The notes under the pieces were generated by a model. The model was not told where the DNA came from, did no database searches, and saw only the letters and a list, made by a program, of their open reading frames with translations. Source: an uncultured Bacteroidota bacterium (GTDB lineage Bacteria; Bacteroidota; Bacteroidia; Chitinophagales; Chitinophagaceae). From it: 5,832 nucleotides of DNA. How positions within the stretch are numbered: position 1 is the stretch's first letter; every line of letters begins with the position of its first letter. This document shows, piece by piece, positions 1 to 5,832 of this stretch. Location: contig CAMPKR010000168.1 of the NCBI GenBank assembly GCA_946887345.1, positions 1 through 5,832 on the forward strand, written 5' to 3'. The position numbers and the translations under genes were made by a program.

Positions 1-11
1 GCCTTGCAGGC
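1..11 (-). terminator. Possible partial terminator hairpin downstream of pckA
   Basis: Just beyond the pckA stop codon the sequence GCCT-TGC-AGGC can pair into a 4-bp G+C stem with a 3-base loop. In the pckA transcript it would lie about 7 bases after the stop. A following U-tract, or an extension of the stem, would fall outside the window, so a complete intrinsic terminator cannot be confirmed. The stem is short and could be chance. Confidence 0.25.
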
Positions 12-18
12 TGACTAA

Positions 19-1632
19 TTAAACATCCTGCAGTACCACAGGGGCAGCTGAGAGTATCTCTTCATTAGCCTGTGAAGCATATTTGTCAAAGTTCTTCACG
101 AAGAGCTGGGCCAGTTCGTTGGCTTTCTTATCGTAAGCTTCTTTATCAGCCCAGGTATCGCGTGGGTTCAGAATTTCTGAAGGCACGTTAGGGCAAGATG
201 CTGGTGTCAGTACGCCGAAGGTAGCATGAGGCACATACTCTACGCTGTTCAGCTCACCGTTCATAGCGGCAGTGATCATAGCACGTGTGTACTTCAGGCT
301 CATACGGTTTCCTGTACCGTAAGCGCCGCCGCTCCAGCCTGTGTTGATCAGCCATACGTTCACATCTTTGTGCTCGTCCAGTTTCTCGCCCAGCAGCTCT
401 GCATACTTTGCAGGATGCAGCGGCAGAAACACCCGGCCGAAACAAGCTGAGAATGTGGTCTGTGGCTCTGTTACGCCTACCTCAGTACCAGCAACCTTGG
501 CAGTGTAACCACTGATGAAGTGGTACATAGCCTGTGCCTTGGTAAGCTTAGAAATAGGAGGCAGGATGCCAAAGGCATCGCAGGTAAGGAAGAATATATT
601 CTTAGGATCGCCACCGTAAGATGGTTCCTTTGCATTCGGGATGTGGTGGATAGGATAGGCAGCACGAGTATTCTCGGTAACACTGCCATCGTGGTAGTCT
701 ACTTCTTTGCTATCCGCTTTGAACACGATGTTTTCCAGTATCGCGTTTGGCTTAATGGCTGCAAATATCTGTGGCTCTTTTTCAGCGCTCAGGTCTATCA
801 CCTTAGCATAGCAACCGCCTTCAAAATTGAAGACAGAACCATCGGCCCAGCCATGTTCGTCGTCACCTATCAGGGCGCGGTTAGGATCGGCGCTCAGGGT
901 AGTTTTACCCGTGCCGCTCAGTCCGAAGAAAAGGGCTACATCGCCGCTCTTACCTTCATTGGCAGAGCAGTGCATACTCAGCACTTTGTGATCGTGGGGC
1001 AGAACGAAGTTCAGCACGCCAAAGATGCCTTTCTTCATTTCGCCTGTATATGCAGAACCACCTATCAGGATGATCCTGCGGGTAAAATTTACTATGGTAA
1101 AATTGCCCTGGCGTGTACCGTCTGCGTTAGGATCGGCCAGGAAGCTCGGAACCTGGAGAATCAACCAGTCAGGATTCTGAGAATTGATCTCTTCTGACGT
1201 AGGGCGGAGGAACAGGTCGTTGCAGAACAAGTTAGCCCATGGAGTTTCGTTCACCACGCGAATGTTCAGGCGGTACTTAGGATCGGCGCAGGCATAGGCG
1301 TCGCGTACCCAAACTTCCTTACCATCCAGGTAAGCACAAACCTTTTCGTACAGTTTGTCGAAAGCTGCAGGATCGAAAGGGATATTTACATCACCCCAAT
1401 CCACACTGTCCTGAGTGATAGCGTCCTTAACCGTAAATTTGTCTTTAGGAGAGCGGCCGGTGAATTTTCCGGTGCTCACACACAAAGCTCCTGCATCGTT
1501 CAGTTCTCCCTGTCCCAGTTCGAGGGTCTTTTTTACCAGATCTTCAGGGGCGATATTCCAGTGAGCAATGCCTACGTTCAGCCCCAGGTCAGCCAGATTA
1601 GCCGAGGGGTTTTTCTTTCCAAATTCCTGCAT
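19..1632 (-). CDS. pckA: Phosphoenolpyruvate carboxykinase (ATP)
   Basis: This cytosolic enzyme interconverts oxaloacetate + ATP and phosphoenolpyruvate + ADP + CO2. It is the entry step of gluconeogenesis, or can run in reverse as CO2 fixation during fermentation. The 537 residues match the family length (E. coli, 540). The substrate-binding RSPKDKF motif is at 60-66 (R60 matches E. coli R65). The metal and substrate ligands Y195, K201 and H221 (in MHCSAN) are present. The P-loop GLSGTGKT is at 237-244, with K243 matching E. coli K254. The kinase-2 motif LIGDDEHGW is at 254-262 with metal-binding D257/D258, and R323 (in NTRAAYPI) matches R333. The nucleotide-binding GTGNR segment is near 439-443. 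No key residue is missing, and the P-loop places it in the ATP rather than the GTP class. The start at 1632 gives the usual N-terminus (MQEFGKKNPSANLADLGL) and has no clear Shine-Dalgarno. It is probably transcribed from its own promoter in the 141-bp gap upstream. Confidence 0.98.
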   Translation of the reverse strand: MQEFGKKNPSANLADLGLNVGIAHWNIAPEDLVKKTLELGQGELNDAGALCVSTGKFTGRSPKDKFTVKDAITQDSVDWGDVNIPFDPAAFDKLYEKVCAYLDGKEVWVRDAYACADPKYRLNIRVVNETPWANLFCNDLFLRPTSEEINSQNPDWLILQVPSFLADPNADGTRQGNFTIVNFTRRIILIGGSAYTGEMKKGIFGVLNFVLPHDHKVLSMHCSANEGKSGDVALFFGLSGTGKTTLSADPNRALIGDDEHGWADGSVFNFEGGCYAKVIDLSAEKEPQIFAAIKPNAILENIVFKADSKEVDYHDGSVTENTRAAYPIHHIPNAKEPSYGGDPKNIFFLTCDAFGILPPISKLTKAQAMYHFISGYTAKVAGTEVGVTEPQTTFSACFGRVFLPLHPAKYAELLGEKLDEHKDVNVWLINTGWSGGAYGTGNRMSLKYTRAMITAAMNGELNSVEYVPHATFGVLTPASCPNVPSEILNPRDTWADKEAYDKKANELAQLFVKNFDKYASQANEEILSAAPVVLQDV

Positions 1633-1664
1633 AGAAGAATGTTTATACCAAAAATTTTAGACGG

Positions 1665-1672
1665 CAAAAATA
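1665..1672 (-). promoter_or_regulatory. Putative pckA promoter -7 element
   Basis: Read on the minus strand this is TATTTTTG, a full match to the Bacteroidota sigma-factor -7 consensus TAnnTTTG. It lies 32 bases upstream of the pckA start codon, implying a leader of roughly 25 bases. A well-placed -33 TTTG is not seen: the nearest TTG (complement of 1688-1690) is only 15 bases away, shorter than the usual spacing of about 19-21. The call rests on the -7 match and its position. Confidence 0.5.
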
Positions 1673-1675
1673 CTA

Positions 1676-1691
1676 CAATCAAGCAATCAAG
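1676..1691. repeat. Perfect tandem 8-bp direct repeat at the pckA promoter
   Basis: CAATCAAG occurs twice back to back (1676-1683 and 1684-1691). In the pckA direction it reads CTTGATTG twice and ends three bases before the -7 element, so it occupies the promoter spacer and -33 region. This could be a direct-repeat operator for a regulator of pckA, or a chance duplication; the sequence alone cannot decide. The rest of the 1633-1773 gap is AT-rich, with no G+C-stem terminator visible after the upstream glycosyltransferase gene. Confidence 0.6.
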
Positions 1692-1773
1692 GGCATTAAT
1701 TTTCGTCATTTACTATACTTTTTTTGGTTATTCACAAATAGTTGGAGCAGACTTAATGTTAATATAATATATG

Positions 1774-2943
1774 TCAGCCGGTGGGAGTGGTTTTTGGTTT
1801 CAGTGATAACAATTGCCACATGATGACCACCCAGAGCACTATAGGTGGGAAGGCCTTGATGACATAGGGGACAAAAAAGTTCTTCCGCAGTTCCGGCGGG
1901 AAGAGGTCGGTAGGAGTGAGACATGTGCCCACAAAAACGAACCATAATAATATAGTACGCCAGCGCACAGGCTGCTGCGAGAAATACCAGATAGCAATGC
2001 CGGCCACGGCTATTACAAAGGTTGGGGACTCGGCCTTATGATTGAAGATGATGACCCAGACCAGCAAATGGGCAAGGAAGAGGAGACGGAAGAGATCATT
2101 TTTATACAAAGACAGTCTTGCCAGGGGAGCAAAGAACAAGACGATCCCAGCCAGGGTGATTACGGTTTTGATACCCTCCATTCCGAACCAGGCGTGAAGC
2201 CAACCCATAACAGAGTAGCCGTAAGAGGTGGATTGGTCGCTGGCCATCATCCTCGCCCAGCTTTGGTATTGGGCTATCAGCACTTCGGGATCTATAACTA
2301 CGAGCGGCACACAGGCAAAGATCACCGTCCAGAGGGCGGCATATAATAGAAAGCGCAGCTTGCCGGGGTAGAACAGGAAGAGGACGAAACCTATGGCGCC
2401 GTAAACCTTGATAAAAGTGCCGATGACCAGCCAGAGGGTGGCCCACTGCATTTTCCCCTTCCGCAGAAAGTGGTCTCCTAATATGATAGCGCCCGCTACC
2501 AGGCCATTGCTCTGAGAGTTCTGCAGGGAGCCCAGCATCTCCACGAATATAAAGAGCAGGATAAGGTTGCGGCTCCGGTTGCTCAAGGGCAGTGAGCGGA
2601 TAGCAAAGAATAGGACCAGGGCATTCAGGCTGTTCCAGATGGCAAGGCCGGCGACATCAGGCAGGTAAGCCATAGAGCCCATAAAAAGGGCAAAAGCAGG
2701 GCTGTATTTATATAAGTCCCACTGCCGGTCGGGGTATAATATATATAGGTCGCGGTCGGCAATGAGGTTAAAGAAGGATTCTTTGAAGATTATATAGTTG
2801 TTGTAAAATGTATATGACTGTCCTCCCGGCACAAAAACGTGGTTGTTCCCCTGCCATATGAGATGGATACTCACTGCGAGGGCAGCGAGGAGGTAGAGGA
2901 GGAGGATGTTGCGCTCGCGGAGGAGTGCCTTAATGGCTTGCAT
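1774..2943 (-). CDS. Polytopic membrane glycosyltransferase-like protein (GT87/DUF2029 family)
   Basis: This 389-residue, strongly hydrophobic inner-membrane protein has roughly nine to eleven predicted transmembrane helices. The first is near residues 13-30 and the last near 366-380. After helix 1 comes a large outer loop with an aromatic and charged stretch (residues 63-80, including DLYILYPDRQWDLYKY), followed by SPAFALF. That matches the hallmark KYxP segment of GT-C-fold GT87/DUF2029 proteins. Further family-like features are QNSQSNGLVAGAIILG (141-156), FIKVYGAIGF (177-186) and a late polar NHKAESPTF (301-309). Characterised GT87 members use polyprenyl-phosphate mannose to build envelope glycans. 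The donor and acceptor here are unknown, and the usual early catalytic Asp is not clearly placed (N48/N49 sit where an acidic residue might be expected). No sugar-pathway gene is adjacent. The start at 2943 puts helix 1 soon after a basic N-terminus and has no Shine-Dalgarno. Membrane protein is certain; the family call is fairly confident; the substrate is unknown. Confidence 0.8.
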   Translation of the reverse strand: MQAIKALLRERNILLLYLLAALAVSIHLIWQGNNHVFVPGGQSYTFYNNYIIFKESFFNLIADRDLYILYPDRQWDLYKYSPAFALFMGSMAYLPDVAGLAIWNSLNALVLFFAIRSLPLSNRSRNLILLFIFVEMLGSLQNSQSNGLVAGAIILGDHFLRKGKMQWATLWLVIGTFIKVYGAIGFVLFLFYPGKLRFLLYAALWTVIFACVPLVVIDPEVLIAQYQSWARMMASDQSTSYGYSVMGWLHAWFGMEGIKTVITLAGIVLFFAPLARLSLYKNDLFRLLFLAHLLVWVIIFNHKAESPTFVIAVAGIAIWYFSQQPVRWRTILLWFVFVGTCLTPTDLFPPELRKNFFVPYVIKAFPPIVLWVVIMWQLLSLKPKTTPTG

Positions 2944-3051
2944 GGCATAAATATACCGCTCACTTTTATTTATGGTGAGGAAAGATTAAAGTTATTGTCT
3001 ATTTGTCGGCGTCCATTAGACGGCTACCAGAAACTTTATCAAATTTCTTTT

Positions 3052-4497
3052 ATGGCGAAAATTCTACTGGCCCTTTTGTTATTCTCGGTAACAAGTTTTG
3101 CTCAACTAAATACGTTCTTCAAGAGCGGCACTGATGCAAAATTTGAAACTATAACACCGATTGATAGCGGTCGCTATATTGTAGGGGGCGGAAATTTTTT
3201 TCCGTCCGTTAGTATAATTGATACTACAGGTAGCATCTTAGCTCATTACGCCTATAATGGATTAGGTGGTCCGTTGGAATATTGTCGATTCTTTCCAACT
3301 ACTGATACCGGGGGCTTACTGATAATGCATGACGGTAGTGCAAACAGCAGCATTGTAAAGGTTGACAAAAACCTGCAACCCCAGTGGAGCAAATCTATTG
3401 CAAATACCAAAATTGTACATGCGCAAGAAAACGTCGGCGGTGACATAATGTTATCAGGATTGAAAAATAACTCCGGCTTTGTCGCTAAGATTGATATTCA
3501 AGGTAATTTTCACTGGTCGCACGTTTATACTCATTCTCAACTGCCAGTTTGGTTTAATTCACTTACCGTTATTGATAGTACAGGTTACTTGTGCGTAGGT
3601 GTAGCTCATAATGATGTAATTCTGATGAGGATCGATACAGCAGGCGCCATTTTGTGGTCCAAAAAATTTATTGGTGTTGGGATGGCAACTAACACACTAA
3701 AGAATAGTATAGGCGTAATAGTATTTGCTGGGTGCTCGGTTGGGTTAAATGTAGATGTTATCAGGATCGATACTTCAGGAAATATTATCTCGAACACTAG
3801 CTACGATTTCTCCGAGACCGTTAATGACCTTTATACTCACAGTATTGCATCAACTTTAGATGGAGGCTATATTGTAACTGGCGCTAATACGAATGGCTTT
3901 ATGGTCAAGACTGATAGTCTTGGAAGCATAATATGGAGTAAAAAGTATGGTGCGCTGGCAGACCATATTACTCAATCAGTTGAGCAAATTGATGGAGGTT
4001 ACATAGCAGTTGGTTATACACACGTATACCTCGGAATTCACGCGGGTGACTTTTTGAGGACCGACACTGCTGGCAACGCCGGAGTATGTGACAGTATTTT
4101 TTCCCCTTCTCCTTTAAGTCCTTTAGTCGTTGCTGATACAATCCATATTGTTGCAAGTACTGTCAGTATTATACCAACACCAGTACAGATAACCAGGAGC
4201 AATTCGTTTCTGAGTTTCCAAGATACTTGCCAAACGCCATGGGGAAGCGTTGAGGAAGTATCGAAAGATGTCTATAGACTGTTTCCCAACCCCGCCCAAG
4301 ATCACTTAGCCTTGAAATCCCATGAAGCAGTAGAGGAAATCCTGATCTACGACCAGCTTGGTCGAATTATCTTTAGGAAAACGATACAGTCAAAGGCCTC
4401 AACCATTGATGTTTCCCATCTTCTCCCGGGCGTTTATTTCTATAGAATCAGGTTCGAAAATGACGGTTTTGCCAACGGAAAGATCGTCATAGAGTAG
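3052..4497 (+). CDS. Secreted propeller-repeat protein with T9SS type A sorting domain
   Basis: The 481-residue product is predicted to be exported by Sec and then carried across the outer membrane by the type IX secretion system. A signal peptide covers residues 1-17 (MAKILLALLLFSVTSFA, cleavage before Q18). Residues about 35-348 hold seven degenerate units of 43-50 residues. Each pairs a GGYxxxG-like strand with an (R/K)xDxxGxxxWSKxx strand, as in MRIDTAGAILWSKKF (192-206) and VKTDSLGSIIWSKKYG (285-300), suggesting a seven-bladed PQQ/WD-like propeller. A linker (349-405) leads to the sorting domain (406-481) with YRLFPNPAQDHLAL, IYDQLGRIIF, LLPGVYFYRI and a terminal GKIVIE; such domains are normally removed on secretion. 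The reading frame stays open back to 2839, but that extension is acidic, runs antisense to the glycosyltransferase gene and would bury the signal peptide, so the ATG at 3052 is chosen. It has no Shine-Dalgarno. It is more AT-rich than its neighbours. No catalytic residues are recognised; a binding or adhesion role is possible but unproven. Confidence 0.88.
   Translation: MAKILLALLLFSVTSFAQLNTFFKSGTDAKFETITPIDSGRYIVGGGNFFPSVSIIDTTGSILAHYAYNGLGGPLEYCRFFPTTDTGGLLIMHDGSANSSIVKVDKNLQPQWSKSIANTKIVHAQENVGGDIMLSGLKNNSGFVAKIDIQGNFHWSHVYTHSQLPVWFNSLTVIDSTGYLCVGVAHNDVILMRIDTAGAILWSKKFIGVGMATNTLKNSIGVIVFAGCSVGLNVDVIRIDTSGNIISNTSYDFSETVNDLYTHSIASTLDGGYIVTGANTNGFMVKTDSLGSIIWSKKYGALADHITQSVEQIDGGYIAVGYTHVYLGIHAGDFLRTDTAGNAGVCDSIFSPSPLSPLVVADTIHIVASTVSIIPTPVQITRSNSFLSFQDTCQTPWGSVEEVSKDVYRLFPNPAQDHLALKSHEAVEEILIYDQLGRIIFRKTIQSKASTIDVSHLLPGVYFYRIRFENDGFANGKIVIE
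3154..4095 (+). repeat. Seven degenerate propeller-like protein repeats
   Basis: The motif D/K-x-x-G-x-x-x-W-S (or its degenerate form) recurs around residues 57, 105, 148, 195, 240, 288 and 338 of the secreted protein, a period of 43-50 residues. Each is preceded by a small Gly-rich strand (DSGRYIVGG, DTGGLLIM, GGDIMLSG, STGYLCVG, SIGVIVFAG, DGGYIVTG, DGGYIAVG). Units 2, 3, 4 and 6 keep the Trp; units 1, 5 and 7 have lost it. The repeats are evident in protein but not as near-identical DNA, so they are old and diverged rather than a recent tandem expansion. Confidence 0.75.
4267..4494 (+). other. T9SS type A C-terminal sorting domain (coding segment)
   Basis: Residues 406-481 of the secreted protein form the Por-secretion-system sorting module. 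It shows the FPNP motif (411-414), a DQLGR turn (434-438), the LPGVYFYR strand (458-465) and a GKIVIE ending that fits the usual G-K-x-x-x-x terminus. The domain directs the protein to the T9SS translocon and is typically cleaved by the sortase-like PorU. It is restricted to Bacteroidota and relatives and is the strongest phylum marker in the window. Confidence 0.9.
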
Positions 4498-4567
4498 ATT
4501 TTATTATTATGCGTAAAAGCCTACTGATAAAAAAACCTTTTGAACTTTTTTATGAACTATAAACCCG

Positions 4568-4575
4568 TATCTTTG
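4568..4575 (+). promoter_or_regulatory. Putative atp operon promoter -7 element
   Basis: TATCTTTG fully matches the Bacteroidota -7 consensus TAnnTTTG and sits 20 bases before the atpB start codon, implying a leader of only about 13-15 bases. The candidate -33 box TTTTG at 4538-4542 is 25 bases upstream, a few bases longer than the usual spacing. If functional, it would drive atpB, atpE and the genes beyond the right edge independently of the secreted-protein gene. Confidence 0.55.
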
Positions 4576-4586
4576 CCGCAAATTTC

Positions 4587-4590
4587 GGAG
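4587..4590 (+). promoter_or_regulatory. Shine-Dalgarno site of atpB
   Basis: GGAG lies five bases before the ATG at 4596. It is the only recognisable Shine-Dalgarno in the window; the other four starts have A/T-rich leaders without one, as is common in Bacteroidota. It fixes the atpB start and fits the high translation expected for an ATP synthase subunit. Confidence 0.6.
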
Positions 4591-4595
4591 CAGTA

Positions 4596-5759
4596 ATGAA
4601 TTTTAAGCGTATTTTTTCCTTGTTTTTACTGGCTTTTTCCTTGTCTGGCATAGCTTTCAGCGCTGGCGCCCAACATGAAGAAGCAGCACACGGCGAAGCA
4701 GAGCATAAAGAAGAAAAAAAGGGTATCAACGTCTCCGAAGTAATATTTGGCCACATCTCCGATTCTCATGAATGGCATCTTTTTTCGCTGGAAGGTGAAC
4801 ATGGCCACCCGAAGCATGTGAGCATGCCCCTCCCCGTAATAGTTTACCATCCTGAAAAAGGGCTTTCATTTTTCTCATCCTCTAAATTCGGTCATTTCCA
4901 TCCGCACGAAAAAGATGGTAAGATGATACAGGTTACCGAAAGCTACGAAGGTTATCACCTGGAGCTGGGCATGAAGGAAAAGCTGATATCCGATGACGGC
5001 GCTTCAATAATCGATTTTTCTATCACCAAGAATGTGCTTTCGATGCTGCTGGGTGTTGTTATACTATTAATGTTAATGACATCTGCGGCTAAGAAGTACA
5101 AAACAGCAGGTGCTCTGAAAGCGCCGAGCGGTTTCCAGAATGCACTGGAGGCAATCATTATCTTTATTCGCGATGAAGTAGCAAGGCCAAACCTGGGCTA
5201 CAAGGCTATCAAGTTTATGCCGCTGCTGCTGACGATCTTCTTCTTTATCTGGATCAACAACCTGCTGGGTCTGCTGCCGGGCGGCGCTAACTTCACGGGT
5301 AATATAGCAGTAACAGCCTGCCTGGCTATCATATCCTTTATAGTGATGATGGTGAATGCCAATGGCCATTTCTGGAGTCACCTGCTGAACCCGCCAAACG
5401 TTCCGTTCCTTGTAAAGATCCTTTTAGTAATAATAGAAGTTCTTTCATTGTTCATTAAGCCGGTAGCATTGATGATACGTCTTTTCGCCAATATTATGGC
5501 GGGACACATCGTGATACTGAGCGTGATATCAATGATCTTCATTTTTGGTGCACTGAGTAAAGTAGCGGGTATCAGCTTTATACCGGTATCGCTTGCGTTC
5601 TCTGTATTCATGTTCATGCTGGAATTGCTGGTAGCAGCTATCCAGGCGTTCATCTTCGCTAACCTGACGGCAGTATTCATAGGCCAGGCTATAGAAGAAG
5701 GACACGGACATGACGACGGACAGCATTACGAGGTGTCAGAAAATGAGATAATAGCGTAG
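4596..5759 (+). CDS. atpB: F0F1 ATP synthase subunit a
   Basis: This integral membrane stator subunit forms the two proton half-channels against the c-ring. At 387 residues it is much longer than E. coli subunit a (271). The extra length is a signal peptide (1-25, ending SAGA before Q26), a His/Glu-rich segment (27-42) and a periplasmic region to about 140 containing DSHEWHLF (56-63), typical of Bacteroidota AtpB. Membrane segments lie near 143-163, 207-227, 233-254, 272-292, 297-320 and 327-366. Aligned by motif to E. coli, essential R210 is R295 (in MIRLFANIMAGH), E196 is E281, K203 is K288, N214 is N299 and Q252 is Q350 (in IQAFIF). E. coli E219/H245 are exchanged here as H304/E343, as in mitochondria. 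The C-terminus (367-379) is again His/Asp-rich. Start 4596 has a Shine-Dalgarno and gives a proper signal peptide. It is followed after 26 bases by probable atpE, in the standard F0 order. The preceding gene is not atpI or atpZ. Confidence 0.97.
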   Translation: MNFKRIFSLFLLAFSLSGIAFSAGAQHEEAAHGEAEHKEEKKGINVSEVIFGHISDSHEWHLFSLEGEHGHPKHVSMPLPVIVYHPEKGLSFFSSSKFGHFHPHEKDGKMIQVTESYEGYHLELGMKEKLISDDGASIIDFSITKNVLSMLLGVVILLMLMTSAAKKYKTAGALKAPSGFQNALEAIIIFIRDEVARPNLGYKAIKFMPLLLTIFFFIWINNLLGLLPGGANFTGNIAVTACLAIISFIVMMVNANGHFWSHLLNPPNVPFLVKILLVIIEVLSLFIKPVALMIRLFANIMAGHIVILSVISMIFIFGALSKVAGISFIPVSLAFSVFMFMLELLVAAIQAFIFANLTAVFIGQAIEEGHGHDDGQHYEVSENEIIA

Positions 5760-5785
5760 TTTTTTAATTTTTAAATACATATAAC

Positions 5786-5832
5786 ATGTCAGTGTTAAAC
5801 ACAATTATGTTAGCAATTGATGGTACTGCCGC
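5786..5832 (+). CDS. atpE: Probable F0F1 ATP synthase subunit c, N-terminal fragment (runs off the window)
   Basis: Only 15 whole codons are present (MSVLNTIMLAIDGTA) and the frame is open to the window edge. The hydrophobic start followed by a small-residue stretch fits the beginning of subunit c, whose first helix normally continues with Gly/Ala repeats; that helix and the proton-carrying carboxylate lie outside. Position supports the call: it starts 26 bases after atpB on the same strand, where atpE sits in nearly all bacterial atp operons. An internal ATG at 5807 (MLAIDGTA) is an alternative start. No Shine-Dalgarno is seen in the T/A-rich spacer. The gene identity rests mainly on synteny. 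Confidence 0.75.
   Translation, partial: MSVLNTIMLAIDGTA

Noticed and set aside
520..1197. Long 225-codon open frame on the plus strand inside pckA
   Set aside because: It lies wholly antisense to a fully conserved pckA, has no recognisable domain and no start signals; it is an open shadow frame.
602..1285. Four copies of TTAGGATCG (602, 881, 1127, 1277) within pckA
   Set aside because: All are in the same codon register and encode the recurring tetrapeptide (A/G)DP(N/K) on the minus strand, so they reflect codon choice at a repeated peptide motif rather than a DNA signal.
2947..2954. TATATTTA (minus strand) as a -7 element for the glycosyltransferase gene
   Set aside because: It lacks the final G of the consensus and lies so close to the start codon that transcription would begin at or inside the coding region.
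2998..3005. TCTATTTG as a -7 element for the secreted-protein gene
   Set aside because: It has one mismatch in the key TA and no -33 TTTG at suitable spacing. The 108-bp divergent gap (2944-3051) must hold promoters, but I cannot place them with confidence.
3007..3019. Small inverted repeat CGTC-GACG in the divergent gap
   Set aside because: The stem is only four base pairs with a short loop and no U-tract, within what chance would produce.
2839..3051. In-frame 71-codon upstream extension of the secreted-protein gene
   Set aside because: It is mostly antisense to the glycosyltransferase N-terminus, is acidic and low-complexity (EEVEEED), and would place the signal peptide in the interior. 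The ATG at 3052 gives a textbook signal peptide.
4531..4551. A-run and T-run around CCTTTTGAAC as an intrinsic terminator after the secreted-protein gene
   Set aside because: Pairing would be almost only A-T with no G+C stem, and the T-run overlaps the putative atpB promoter region; this is better read as AT-rich promoter DNA.

Overview
The window looks like ordinary chromosome from a member of the Bacteroidota, with Chitinophagia/Chitinophagaceae-like taxa my best guess. Four things support the phylum: a type IX secretion (T9SS) C-terminal sorting domain; TAnnTTTG-type promoter -7 elements; starts that mostly lack a Shine-Dalgarno sequence; and an ATP synthase subunit a with a cleavable signal peptide and a long His/Glu-rich periplasmic N-terminus. 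The family-level guess is inference from overall protein flavour, not a database result.

Layout. On the minus strand, 19-1632 is a complete ATP-dependent phosphoenolpyruvate carboxykinase (pckA) with all catalytic motifs. Upstream of it, in the same direction, 1774-2943 is a polytopic membrane protein resembling the GT87/DUF2029 glycosyltransferases. On the plus strand, 3052-4497 encodes a secreted protein with a signal peptide, about seven degenerate 45-50-residue beta-propeller-like repeats and a T9SS type A sorting domain. It is visibly more AT-rich than its neighbours. Next come atpB (4596-5759, F0 subunit a) and the first codons of a probable atpE (from 5786, F0 subunit c), which begin the F0F1 ATP synthase operon and run off the right edge.

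The genes do not form one pathway. pckA and the atp genes are core energy and carbon metabolism. The membrane glycosyltransferase and the secreted propeller protein are accessory envelope or extracellular functions lying between them. The minus-strand and plus-strand genes diverge across a 108-bp gap at 2944-3051. pckA and atpB each appear to have their own promoter. All intergenic gaps are under 150 bp and no RNA gene, CRISPR array or mobile element is visible.

I see no convincing undescribed system. The items most worth a second look are the seven-repeat T9SS protein of foreign-looking composition, the perfect tandem 8-bp repeat next to the pckA promoter, and the mitochondrial-type His/Glu arrangement in AtpB.
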